A stretch of DNA of 64,000 nucleotides from Eggerthellaceae bacterium (GCA_015062605.1 SUUI01000008.1:1-64000), one strand, 5' to 3'. Shown: positions 25,750-33,515, counted from the stretch's first letter. Notes: generated by a model not told the origin, from the sequence alone. Translations and numbers: made by a program.

Positions 25750-25778
25750 ATAATAAAAGGGCGAATTCTGCATGTCAA
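25750..25778 (-). promoter_or_regulatory. Consensus sigma70 promoter of the leader-MFS-flavoprotein operon
   Basis: On the minus strand TTGACA (25778-25773), a 17-bp spacer, and TATTAT (25755-25750). The -35 is a perfect match and the -10 differs at one base. The leader SD is about 32 bp downstream of the -10. A promoter this strong fits control by attenuation. Confidence 0.9.
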
Positions 25779-25779
25779 T

Positions 25780-25809
25780 AAAAAACCTATCAAAGTGATA
25801 GGTTTTTTT
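25780..25809. terminator. Bidirectional intrinsic terminator
   Basis: AAAAAACCTATCA, loop AAG, TGATAGGTTTTTTT. On the minus strand it ends transcripts from the GntR/ABC-remnant unit just before the leader promoter. The plus-strand T-run is equally good. Confidence 0.85.
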
Positions 25810-25834
25810 AAGCAGGTGGCAATTTCCAGGTGTT

Positions 25835-26107
25835 TTAGAACTCGCGCGTCTCGTAAAGTTTGCTGGTCACAAGCGCGCTTAGCACGAACAGCACGAGCGC
25901 AATGACGATGACGCCGACGCAGAGCAAGGGGAGCATGCTCTCATCGGGAACGACATCGAGATATCCTAGCCCCAATGCGAAGAACAGGCAGACGGCGAGC
26001 ACGAAGATGATCGGGATGCTCACGCGGTCGAGCGTGAATCCATCGTAGTGCTTGGTGAGGTTGTTTCCTTCAATCAGCTTGTTCATTAGAGGGTCTTTCT
26101 CGTTCAT
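25835..26107 (-). pseudogene. In-frame ABC ATPase/permease fusion remnant
   Basis: 90 codons that join two unrelated ends. Residues ~8-30 (MNKLIEGNNLTKHYDGFTLD then RVS) match the first beta strands of an ABC ATP-binding protein, which normally continues into Walker A about ten residues later. Residues 31-90 are instead two TM helices and a basic tail (LVTSKLYETREF) typical of the end of an ABC-2 permease. The gene sits directly after a YtrA-type GntR gene, where an ATPase and a permease gene are normally found. The simplest reading is an in-frame deletion that removed most of both genes. It could still be expressed as a small two-TM protein. Confidence 0.7.
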
Positions 26108-26125
26108 AGTTGCCGGTTTTCACGG

Positions 26126-26500
26126 TTATTCGCATTCGGAAAGCGCATCGAGCATCTCGTGGAGATCGGAGAGCTCCAACCCCGCCGCCTTCGCATCCGA
26201 AAGCGCAGTTGCAAGGCTCGCCTCGATCGTGCGCAGGCGTTCCTCGCGCAGGATCTCCAAGTTACCGCCGGCAACGAAGCTGCCCTTGCCCGGTACGGTA
26301 TCGATGAAGCCTTGGGCCTCCAAGTCCGCATACGCGCGCTTCGTCGTGATGACGCTCACATGGAGGCTGTTCGCCAAGGCGCGTATGGAGGGCAGGGGAG
26401 AGCCCGCTTCGAGTTTGCCGGACAGGATCGCATCCTTGAGCTGGAATGTGATTTGCTCGTAGATGGGTCTGTCGCTTGCGTTGGAGATGACGATGTCCAC
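26126..26500 (-). CDS. GntR-family (YtrA subfamily) transcriptional regulator
   Basis: 124-aa regulator. The N-terminal winged helix (PIYEQITFQLKDAILSGKLE, then LPSIRALANSLHVSVITTKR, then GFIDTVPGKGSFVAG) is typical of GntR. The short helical C-terminus marks the YtrA subfamily, which controls ABC transporter operons in response to cell-envelope stress. The GTG start at 26500 has AAAGGA 6 nt upstream; a longer frame to 26632 has no SD. Its usual ABC partners are reduced to the fusion remnant downstream. A palindrome at 26528-26547 is probably its operator. Confidence 0.9.
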   Translation of the reverse strand: MDIVISNASDRPIYEQITFQLKDAILSGKLEAGSPLPSIRALANSLHVSVITTKRAYADLEAQGFIDTVPGKGSFVAGGNLEILREERLRTIEASLATALSDAKAAGLELSDLHEMLDALSECE

Positions 26501-26527
26501 ATGTGTTCCTTTGCGTGTATATTGTAT

Positions 26528-26547
26528 ATATTGTGCATACACAATAT
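26528..26547. promoter_or_regulatory. Palindromic operator candidate for the GntR regulator
   Basis: ATATTGTG-CATA-CACAATAT, an 8-bp perfect inverted repeat, lies 28-47 bp upstream of the GntR start codon and between the divergent GntR and ICMT-family genes. YtrA-type regulators bind such palindromes and repress themselves. Binding is inferred. Confidence 0.6.
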
Positions 26548-26679
26548 GCACGCATGGTGGTGGCGCGTCAAGTGGTTTTTCAGAAGAAACGACGTGCGTC
26601 ATTCTGCTATCATCGGTGGTGAGATCATGCATGCGATGAGGAAATCGATGATGAAATCAGATAGGCGATGGGGAAATCT

Positions 26680-27351
26680 ATGGACAAGAAGCTATTCTCA
26701 ACTGCACTAGGGAAATTCGTGGCAGGCGTTGTGATCATCGGCCTGTTGTTGTTCGCGCCTGCGGGAACGCTTGTCTGGTGGCAGGGTTGGTTGTTCATGG
26801 GAATCCTCTTCGTGCCGATGTTCGTCGCCGGCCTCGTCATGATGAGCAAAGCCCCCGATCTTTTGCGCAAGCGTCTAGACGCGAAGGAGGAGGAATCCGA
26901 GCAGCGTACGGTGCTTGCGCTCTCGGCGCTCATGTTCGTCGCCGCATTCGTGGTCGCAGGGCTCGGCATCCGCTTCGGCTGGATTGAGCTGCCGTCGTGG
27001 GTTACGTGGGTCGGCGTTGTCATCTTCCTCGTGTCGTACGCGTTGTACGCCGAGGTCATGCGCGAGAACGCATACCTGTCGCGCACGATCGAGGTGCAAG
27101 AAGGGCAGCACGTGGTCGATACCGGCATGTACGGCATCGTGCGTCATCCCATGTACAGTGTGACGCTCTTCCTGTTCCTTTCTATGCCCCTCGTGCTCGG
27201 TTCGCCGTTCTCGTTCATCATCATGCTCTTCTATCTGCCCATCATCATCAAGCGAATCCGTAACGAGGAGGAAGTGCTCGCTGTCGGCCTCGAGGGTTAT
27301 GAGGAGTACATGACGCGTGTGAAGTGGCGTTTGGTGCCTCACGTCTGGTAG
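26680..27351 (+). CDS. Isoprenylcysteine carboxyl methyltransferase (ICMT)-family membrane protein
   Basis: 223-aa integral membrane methyltransferase with about five TM helices. The SAM-binding C-terminal region is present: VVDTGMYGIVRHPMYSVTL, then RIRNEEEVLAVGLEGYEEYM and RVKWRLVPHVW. The family includes eukaryotic ICMT, which methylates prenylcysteine ends of proteins, but most bacterial members have unknown substrates. The start at 26680 (MDKKLFS) fits the usual N-terminus and has GGGG 6-9 nt upstream; a start at 26668 is possible. It is divergent from the GntR gene and may share its operator. Confidence 0.85.
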   Translation: MDKKLFSTALGKFVAGVVIIGLLLFAPAGTLVWWQGWLFMGILFVPMFVAGLVMMSKAPDLLRKRLDAKEEESEQRTVLALSALMFVAAFVVAGLGIRFGWIELPSWVTWVGVVIFLVSYALYAEVMRENAYLSRTIEVQEGQHVVDTGMYGIVRHPMYSVTLFLFLSMPLVLGSPFSFIIMLFYLPIIIKRIRNEEEVLAVGLEGYEEYMTRVKWRLVPHVW

Positions 27352-27397
27352 GGGGCGGTGTCCGCGCAGGCGGTTGTACATGTTTTTACCTGGTAAG

Positions 27398-27424
27398 GAA
27401 CGGCCTCCATGCGGGAGGCCGTTC
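27398..27424. terminator. Strong hairpin between convergent genes
   Basis: GAACGGCCTCC (27398-27408) and GGAGGCCGTTC (27414-27424) form an 11-bp perfect stem with a 5-nt loop between the convergent ICMT-family and methyltransferase genes. There is no clear U-run on either side, so termination efficiency is uncertain. Confidence 0.55.
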
Positions 27425-27436
27425 TCGTAATGTGTC

Positions 27437-28159
27437 CTAGAGCTTCCTGAGCGTGATGGCAATCGTGTTCAGATAATCGAGCGCACCTGCCTCGATAGCT
27501 GCGCGGTCGCCTTTCGCATACTCGTTGTCGCATGCGAGCCAATCGGTCCATGCCTCTGGTGTGCATGCCATCTGGCGCATCGACACGATCTCGACGCCTT
27601 CGGTCGGTTCTATGAGCGCGCGCCACCAATCCATGTCATGCATGTAGCCGAGCTGCTCGGGCATCCATGACGCGAGCAGGCAGGCGGGAAAGTCGTCGTG
27701 GCAATCGTGCACCATGCCGGGAAACGCCAGGTACAGCATCCCGCCCGGCTTCACGTACGGAAGGAGCTTTGCACCCAGATACTGTGAATCGCGCCCGAAA
27801 TAGTTGTAGGAATCGATGCTCACCACGGCATCGAAGAATTCGGTTGCGAAGGGGAGGCCTTGCGCCGCATCAGCCTTCACGGGGCAGATGCGGCGGTTGG
27901 AAAGCCCCATCTCTTCGAAGAAGCGCATATTGTCGCCCGGCTCGCTCCACAGGTCGACGGCGTACGTGATGAAACCGTACTCGCGCGCGAGCATGCACGA
28001 TGTGATGCCGGTTCCGGAGCCGAGGTCTAAGACGACGGAACCAGGTTCGATGGCGTGATTGTCAAGCAGCTCCTCGCAAAGCTTCAGGGGATTCGGACCC
28101 ATGATCTTGGATCGGACGATTGATGCGGGGAACGTGCCCGCTTTCGGGAATGTGGTCAT
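27437..28159 (-). CDS. Class I SAM-dependent methyltransferase
   Basis: 240-aa methyltransferase. Motif I is VVLDLGSGTGITSCMLARE near residue 43, the acidic ribose ligand is in YAVDLWSEPGDN, and the later strand is FDAVVSIDSYNYFG with VKPGGMLYLAFPG. The start at 28159 (MTTFPKAG) has GAAAGAGAG upstream. Its small-molecule substrate is not recognisable. It is monocistronic between convergent and divergent neighbours. Confidence 0.88.
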   Translation of the reverse strand: MTTFPKAGTFPASIVRSKIMGPNPLKLCEELLDNHAIEPGSVVLDLGSGTGITSCMLAREYGFITYAVDLWSEPGDNMRFFEEMGLSNRRICPVKADAAQGLPFATEFFDAVVSIDSYNYFGRDSQYLGAKLLPYVKPGGMLYLAFPGMVHDCHDDFPACLLASWMPEQLGYMHDMDWWRALIEPTEGVEIVSMRQMACTPEAWTDWLACDNEYAKGDRAAIEAGALDYLNTIAITLRKL

Positions 28160-28373
28160 GATGACTCTCTTTCTTCTGTAGATGACGGTTGTTCGATGCC
28201 GATATCCGAGTTCGTTCGGATGCATACACCAACCTAAGCAGCATCGGCTGCTTTCCAAAAGCTATTCGGTTGGCGTTCTTCTACAGAACAATGACCAAAA
28301 AGACATCCCCTTGAAGGACTTGGTCGCGCAAAGCCCCGTGCCCTGCGCACTGCAGCCATCGTAGCATATTCAC

Positions 28374-28387
28374 GTACGCTGGCGTAC
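28374..28387. promoter_or_regulatory. Palindrome overlapping the putative -10 upstream of the MEMO-AMMECR1 gene
   Basis: GTACGC-TG-GCGTAC is a perfect inverted repeat that runs into TACAAT (28385-28390), a likely -10, about 60 bp before the start codon. A regulator bound here would block the promoter. This is inferred. Confidence 0.4.
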
Positions 28388-28447
28388 AATGAGCTTAAGG
28401 AAAACGTGCGTGTTGCACGCTAGCCAACTTTGCGTGAGGAGGCTTCC

Positions 28448-29905
28448 ATGGGAATCGTATATGCCTGCGCAGTACCGCATCCGCCGCTGATCGTGCCGTC
28501 GGTCGGCCGCGGGGAAGAGGCGAAGATCCAAGCGACCGTCGATGCGTATCGGCAGGTCGCTCGCGAGGCGGTCGCTTCGAAGCCCGATGTCATCGTCGTG
28601 ACCTCGCCGCATGCGCCGTATTTCCGCGATGCGTTCCACGTGACGACCGATGCGATGCTGTGGGGCTCGCTGGCGCAGTTCCGCGTGCCGCAAACGAGCA
28701 TCGAGGCGCGCTGCGATGCGACGTTCGCCCAGGCGGTCGTCGATGCGCTCGGGGATGCGAACATTCCTGCTGTGACGAGTGACCGCTATCGCGACGACAT
28801 GGACCATGGCACGTTCGTGCCGATGTACTTCGTGCGCGAGGCATATCGCAAGATTGCAGGGGAGGACCGTCCGCTCGGCGAGGATCTGCCTTGTCCGATC
28901 GTGCGTATCGGCTTGTCCATGCTCCCTGCGAGCATGCACCGGGAATTGGGTCGCATCATCGCGCGCGTTGCTGATGAGCAGGGAAAACGCGTTGTATTCA
29001 TCGCGAGCGGCGACCTCTCGCATAAGCTGAAAGCCTCAGGACCGTACGGATATGTGCCGGAAGGCCCTGCATTCGATGCGCAAATCTGCGAGCTCTTCGC
29101 GGCGGGCGATTTGGACGGCCTGTTCACAATGGACGAGGATTTGTGCGAAGCGGCCGCCGAGTGCGGTCTGCGCTCGTTCCAGATCATGACCGGCGCGCTT
29201 GACGGCCTCGAGATCGATGCGGAGCTCCTTTCTCATGAGGGTACATTCGGCGTGGGCTACGGCGTCGCAGCATTCCGCATCGCGGATCTTCCGTCGTGCG
29301 AATGCGAACCGTCATGGCCGACTCTGGATGATGCCGTTGAGGAAGCCGAAGAGGATGGAGATATGGGAGTCGATCCCCATATCGCGCTCGCGCGCCTTTC
29401 GGTCGAAACGTACGTGCGCACCGGGAGGGCGGCAAGCCTTCCTGCAGATGTGCCGCACGAGCTTTTGAACATGCAGGCGGGCGCCTTCGTGTCGCTGCAT
29501 AAGCGCGGCCAGCTGCGCGGTTGCATCGGAACCATTGCTGCGACCTGCGAAAACGTCGCGCGCGAAATCATCCAGAACGGCATTTCGGCCTGTTCGCGCG
29601 ACCCTCGCTTCAATCCCGTGACCGCCGACGAGCTCGATTACCTCGAGTATTCGGTGGACGTGCTCGCTCCCGCCGAGCCGATCGATTCGACCGACCAGCT
29701 CGATCCCGCACGCTATGGCGTCATCGTGACGAAGGGATGGCGGCGTGGTTTGCTACTGCCGAATCTCGAAGGCGTCGATACGGTGGAAGAGCAGGTTTAC
29801 ATCGCTAAAAGGAAGGCGGGCATCTCGCCGCTCGATTCCAACGTTCAGCTTGAGCGTTTCGAGGTCGTTCGCTACACGCGTGGGGGCGAGCCGAGGATTC
29901 CATGA
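28448..29905 (+). CDS. AmmeMemoRadiSam proteins B and A fused (MEMO-like + AMMECR1)
   Basis: 485-aa fusion. Residues 1-~275 form a MEMO/class III extradiol-dioxygenase-like domain: ACAVPHPPLIVPSVGRGEEA, VVTSPHAPYFRD, then FIASGDLSHKL with the His/Asp pattern of the metal site. Residues ~305-485 are an AMMECR1 domain: GAFVSLHKRGQLRGCIGTIA, ACSRDPRFNPVTADEL and GVIVTKGWRRGLLLPNLEG. The start at 28448 follows GAGGAGG. The stop overlaps the start of the radical SAM gene (ATGA). The three parts always cluster in many bacteria and archaea and must act together, but the reaction is not established. Confidence 0.93.
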   Translation: MGIVYACAVPHPPLIVPSVGRGEEAKIQATVDAYRQVAREAVASKPDVIVVTSPHAPYFRDAFHVTTDAMLWGSLAQFRVPQTSIEARCDATFAQAVVDALGDANIPAVTSDRYRDDMDHGTFVPMYFVREAYRKIAGEDRPLGEDLPCPIVRIGLSMLPASMHRELGRIIARVADEQGKRVVFIASGDLSHKLKASGPYGYVPEGPAFDAQICELFAAGDLDGLFTMDEDLCEAAAECGLRSFQIMTGALDGLEIDAELLSHEGTFGVGYGVAAFRIADLPSCECEPSWPTLDDAVEEAEEDGDMGVDPHIALARLSVETYVRTGRAASLPADVPHELLNMQAGAFVSLHKRGQLRGCIGTIAATCENVAREIIQNGISACSRDPRFNPVTADELDYLEYSVDVLAPAEPIDSTDQLDPARYGVIVTKGWRRGLLLPNLEGVDTVEEQVYIAKRKAGISPLDSNVQLERFEVVRYTRGGEPRIP

Positions 29906-30756
29906 ATGACGTGACGAAAACCCGTGTTACGTGTGATGCCTGTCCGCATGCATGCTCGCTCGCACCAGGTAAGGTGGGGTATTGCCGTGCCCGTGCTTTC
30001 GATGGGAAAGCTATCGTTTCAGAGTCGTATGGGCGTCTAACCTCGCTTGCACTCGATCCGATCGAAAAGAAGCCCATCGCTCGATGGAATCCCGGCACCA
30101 CGGTGCTTTCGCTTGGCAGTTATGGCTGTACGATGCGCTGTCCGTTTTGCCAGAACGATTCCATTGCCCAAGCGGGCGCCGATGATGTCCAGTGGTTTTC
30201 GACCACGCCGCAAAGAATCGTGCAACGAGCTTCAGACTTGCGGTATCGCGGCTGCATCGGCATCGCGTACACCTACAACGAACCGCTTGCAGGGTGGGAA
30301 TTCGTGCGCGATACAGCCCGGCTTGCACATGAAGCCGGACTCAAAAACGTCTTGGTTTCGAATGGTATGGTAAATGCAGGGCCGCTTGCAGAGGTCGCAC
30401 CGCTTATCGATGCGGCGAACATCGACCTCAAGTGCTTTACGGAGGAGGGCTATAGGTCTCTTGGTGGCGACCTTGTAGCCGTAAAGAGCACGATCGAGAC
30501 GCTCGCGCATCTTGAAACCTGCCATCTCGAGGTGACCACGCTTTTGGTCCCCGGCTTGAACGATTCGCCGGAGGAGATCGATGGGCTATGCACGTGGCTG
30601 GCGAGCCTTGATCCGCGCATCCCATATCACTTGTCGCGATTCTTCCCGCATTTCAAGATGATGGACGCACGTCCCACGCCGACTACGACGATGCGCCAGC
30701 TGGCCGCTATCGCACGCAAGCACATGGAAACGGTGCTGCTCGGCAACATGTGGTGA
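29902..30756 (+). CDS. amrS: AmmeMemoRadiSam system radical SAM enzyme
   Basis: 284-aa radical SAM protein. The 4Fe-4S motif is CTMRCPFCQN (CxxxCxxC) near residue 75. It has an N-terminal Cys cluster CDACPHAC typical of the PflA-like AmrS group, a GIAYTYNEP strand, and LIDAANIDLKCF. It overlaps the fused MEMO-AMMECR1 gene by 4 bp, so the subunits are made together. Homology to pyruvate formate-lyase activases suggests radical generation on a protein or small molecule, with substrate unknown. Confidence 0.94.
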   Translation: MNDVTKTRVTCDACPHACSLAPGKVGYCRARAFDGKAIVSESYGRLTSLALDPIEKKPIARWNPGTTVLSLGSYGCTMRCPFCQNDSIAQAGADDVQWFSTTPQRIVQRASDLRYRGCIGIAYTYNEPLAGWEFVRDTARLAHEAGLKNVLVSNGMVNAGPLAEVAPLIDAANIDLKCFTEEGYRSLGGDLVAVKSTIETLAHLETCHLEVTTLLVPGLNDSPEEIDGLCTWLASLDPRIPYHLSRFFPHFKMMDARPTPTTTMRQLAAIARKHMETVLLGNMW

Positions 30757-30826
30757 TCGGGCGCTTCTGCATGCAGCTCGCGATCGGCTCGCTTGATATG
30801 CGGCTGCGGTTTCTAGCGGGCGGTGC

Positions 30827-32224
30827 CTACAGATCGCAATCGACCCATACGACGGCGCTCGTCAGGTCGCCCATGGGCTGGCTGATGATGGCAGCCGGGC
30901 CGAGGCGCGAGAACACGCCTCCGAACTGCCCGTTGAACGAGTAGAGACCCGGCATGTTGTTGTAGCGCACGGTTGCGCGCGGGATGTCAACGTCGTCTGC
31001 GATGAGCAGGTCGTTGCAGATGGGCAAAAGCTCGGTTTTGAAGGGCATCAAGTAGGTCTGCACGAGGAAGGGCGCTCCCATAGCTCCGTTCGCGAAGCGC
31101 GCGACGATATCCTCCCATTCCTTTTGCGTGTACATTTGACCTGCGTAAACGTCATGGGCTCCGTACTGGTCGGTCGGTTTGATGATCCATGCATCCTTGT
31201 TCTGACGCACCTCGTCGAGGTCGATATGCTCATCATCCAGAAACACCGTGCGCGGCACCCATGCATCCACGAAATCGCACTCCTCTTTCGTGAGCATCTC
31301 GCGGGTCTCGGGCCAGAACACGGCGGAAAAGATCTGCTTGTCGTGCACGATGTGCCCCGCGAAGCTTCCGATGAGCGCGACGGCGCCATCGCGCACGGCG
31401 GCGATCATCGGCTGGCTTGCCTCCCAATTCGTGAGCACGTCGTTCGTTACGGCGCGTCGCCAGATGGCATCGATCTTGCGGCCCTTCGCATCGCGCAACT
31501 CGCGCTTCTCGGCATCGTAAGACAAATCGCGCACGTCCTCCACGAGACAGGGGTAGCCGTGCTCGCCGAAGTAACGCGCGTAGACGCGGAACTCGTCGAC
31601 GACGGCGTTCTCCATGAAATCCGCGATGGCGAACGTGGGATGCTCGACGCGGTTCTCGAACGTGTTGTAAATGCGGATGAACTCCTCGACCCACGGGTTG
31701 AACAGGTCGGATGTTTGTGTCTGGTGCACCTTTGCGAAATGGTGGAACGTTTCGGATTGCGCGATGGAGATGTTCAGCTCGCGATCCTCGTTCATGCCCG
31801 ATGAACCGTCCGCGTTCCACTCGCAGAAACCGCCCGTGAGCGTGTCTTCGTTCAGGAAGACATCGAAGCGTGCGAAGGGGAGGAGTGCGTCGTAGCGCTG
31901 CGGGATGAGGATGAGCTCGCGCAGGCGCTCGTCGTAGTCGAACAGCATGCGATATGACGGGTCGTCCAGATAGCGGCGGATGACCTTCTCGCAGATGCGG
32001 TGCGCGGTTTCGGTTAGGCGCTTCATCAGGTCGTAGGTCGTGCGGTCGAATAGACGCGGCACGAAGGATGATTCCGCCTGTATGTAATGCACGAGTGCCG
32101 TCGAATTCTCCATATAGGCGAACGCGGCCTCGCGCCCGGGGATGTCGCCGTCGAGCGCATCGATGATATCTAGGTATTCGCGCGTGTAAGCGGCGTTTTT
32201 CGTCAATGTGGCGTTATGCGCCAT
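30827..32224 (-). CDS. Glutathionylspermidine-synthase-like (pre-ATP-grasp) protein
   Basis: 465-aa protein resembling the C-terminal synthetase domain of glutathionylspermidine synthase and related ATP-grasp amide ligases. Recognisable blocks are GGFCEWNADGSSGMNEDREL, IDAIWRRAVTNDVL, DAWIIKPTDQYGAHDVYAG and YNNMPGLYSFNGQFGGVFSR. Such enzymes join a carboxylate and an amine with ATP. The partner amidase domain and glutathione genes are absent, so the substrates differ or are unknown. AAAGGAGAG precedes the start, 11 bp after the DNA glycosylase stop, making a three-gene operon with repair genes. Confidence 0.75.
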   Translation of the reverse strand: MAHNATLTKNAAYTREYLDIIDALDGDIPGREAAFAYMENSTALVHYIQAESSFVPRLFDRTTYDLMKRLTETAHRICEKVIRRYLDDPSYRMLFDYDERLRELILIPQRYDALLPFARFDVFLNEDTLTGGFCEWNADGSSGMNEDRELNISIAQSETFHHFAKVHQTQTSDLFNPWVEEFIRIYNTFENRVEHPTFAIADFMENAVVDEFRVYARYFGEHGYPCLVEDVRDLSYDAEKRELRDAKGRKIDAIWRRAVTNDVLTNWEASQPMIAAVRDGAVALIGSFAGHIVHDKQIFSAVFWPETREMLTKEECDFVDAWVPRTVFLDDEHIDLDEVRQNKDAWIIKPTDQYGAHDVYAGQMYTQKEWEDIVARFANGAMGAPFLVQTYLMPFKTELLPICNDLLIADDVDIPRATVRYNNMPGLYSFNGQFGGVFSRLGPAAIISQPMGDLTSAVVWVDCDL

Positions 32225-32235
32225 GGTGCTCTCCT

Positions 32236-32907
32236 TTATGCTTTCGACTTCTGCTTGCGGGCGTTCTTCGGTGCATAGTCACGGTCATATCCGGGTACGT
32301 CCATGTGTGAAATCGCCCACAGGTACAAGCTCGCGACGCTTCCGTAGGGGGAGTAACGCCTGCGGTATTTCTCGAACATCTTGCGTGTGACCTTGCGATG
32401 ATGATAGACCATGCGCATGCCGCGGTGTATGGCGAGATCGCCGAAGCTTAAGATGTCGGGACGGCCGAGGTTGAATAGCAGCAGCATCTCCGCCGTCCAT
32501 ACGCCGATGCCGGGCAAGGCGCTGAGCGCGGCGATCGCGTCGGCATCGCTCATGTGCTCGACGGCATCGATGTCGAATGCGCCCGAAACGACCTTCTCGG
32601 CGAATCCTTTGATGTAGGCGGCCTTCTTGAACGTGATGCCGCATGCCTGCAATTCGGCTTCCGTTGCTGCATGCACGGTTTCGGGGCTTACATCGCCCAG
32701 TGTGCCAAGTAGGCGATTCCAAACGGTAGCCATGGCAGCCGAGGAGATCTGCTGGCCGACGATGTGATGCACGACGCCTGCGAACAGGTCGTCGCCTTCC
32801 ATCTCGCGATACACGTGCCCGACCGCATCGATGGCCGCAGCGAGCTTCTTGTCCCTGGACTTGAGGTAGGCGATTTCCTCGTCGCCGTATTCGAAGTACC
32901 GTGTCAT
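32236..32907 (-). CDS. DNA-3-methyladenine glycosylase II-type (HhH-GPD)
   Basis: 223-aa base-excision glycosylase. The helix-hairpin-helix and catalytic Asp are in LPGIGVWTAEMLLLF and LSFGDLAIHRGMRM. The upstream helix FAGVVHHIVGQQISSAAMAT is typical of AlkA/MAG enzymes, without the N-terminal AlkA beta domain. It removes alkylated purines. It overlaps the preceding methyltransferase gene by 4 bp (ATGA), so direct reversal and base excision of alkyl damage are made together. Confidence 0.92.
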   Translation of the reverse strand: MTRYFEYGDEEIAYLKSRDKKLAAAIDAVGHVYREMEGDDLFAGVVHHIVGQQISSAAMATVWNRLLGTLGDVSPETVHAATEAELQACGITFKKAAYIKGFAEKVVSGAFDIDAVEHMSDADAIAALSALPGIGVWTAEMLLLFNLGRPDILSFGDLAIHRGMRMVYHHRKVTRKMFEKYRRRYSPYGSVASLYLWAISHMDVPGYDRDYAPKNARKQKSKA

Positions 32908-33515
32908 GGCCGCTCCGCTTCGGGAACTGCGCGCTTAGCGCTTTCGAGCACCAAGCGCGAGGCGCCCTCTATGCCTTCGAGCGCGGTGCCCTTCTTCGGC
33001 CGCTTGAAGGTGCTTTTCATGGCGTGCTCGTGCTCGAGCAGCTTGATCTTGGTGTCGATGCCGCCGCCGAAACCGGTCAGGTTGTCGTTCGAGCCGACGA
33101 CGCGGTGGCACGGCACGATGAGGCACAGCGGGTTGTGACCGACGGCTCCTCCGACCGCGCGCGCCGACTGCCGCTTGCCGGTCTCGGCTTCGATGCGTTT
33201 CGCGATGGCACCGTATGTGGTCGTCTGACCGTAGGGGATGTCGAGCATCGCCTTGCGCACGCGCATCTGGAATTCGGTAGCGCGGGCGGAAAGCGGGAGC
33301 TCGCGCGGATCGGGCGCTTCCCCCGCGAAGTAGCGGTCGAGCCATGCGCGCACCTGATCGAAAAACGGCAGGTCATCCTTACGCTCCATACGCTCATCGA
33401 TGCCGTATCCGAAGTAGCGGTCGTTATCGAACCAGCAGCCGCACAGGCCCTCGCCGTCGCTCGCGAACGTGAGCGTGCCGATGATCGGCGTTTCGTAATC
33501 CGTGTAATACATCAT
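32904..33515 (-). CDS. ogt: Methylated-DNA-[protein]-cysteine S-methyltransferase
   Basis: 203-aa suicide repair protein that takes methyl from O6-methylguanine. The active site is IVPCHRVVGSN (Cys in PCHR), preceded by the HTH-like YGQTTTYGAIAKRIE. The N-terminal Ada/Ogt domain (about 90 residues) is present; there is no Ada AraC domain. AAAGGG lies upstream, and a second ATG follows immediately. It is first in the operon with the glycosylase and the ATP-grasp gene. Confidence 0.94.
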   Translation of the reverse strand: MMYYTDYETPIIGTLTFASDGEGLCGCWFDNDRYFGYGIDERMERKDDLPFFDQVRAWLDRYFAGEAPDPRELPLSARATEFQMRVRKAMLDIPYGQTTTYGAIAKRIEAETGKRQSARAVGGAVGHNPLCLIVPCHRVVGSNDNLTGFGGGIDTKIKLLEHEHAMKSTFKRPKKGTALEGIEGASRLVLESAKRAVPEAERP

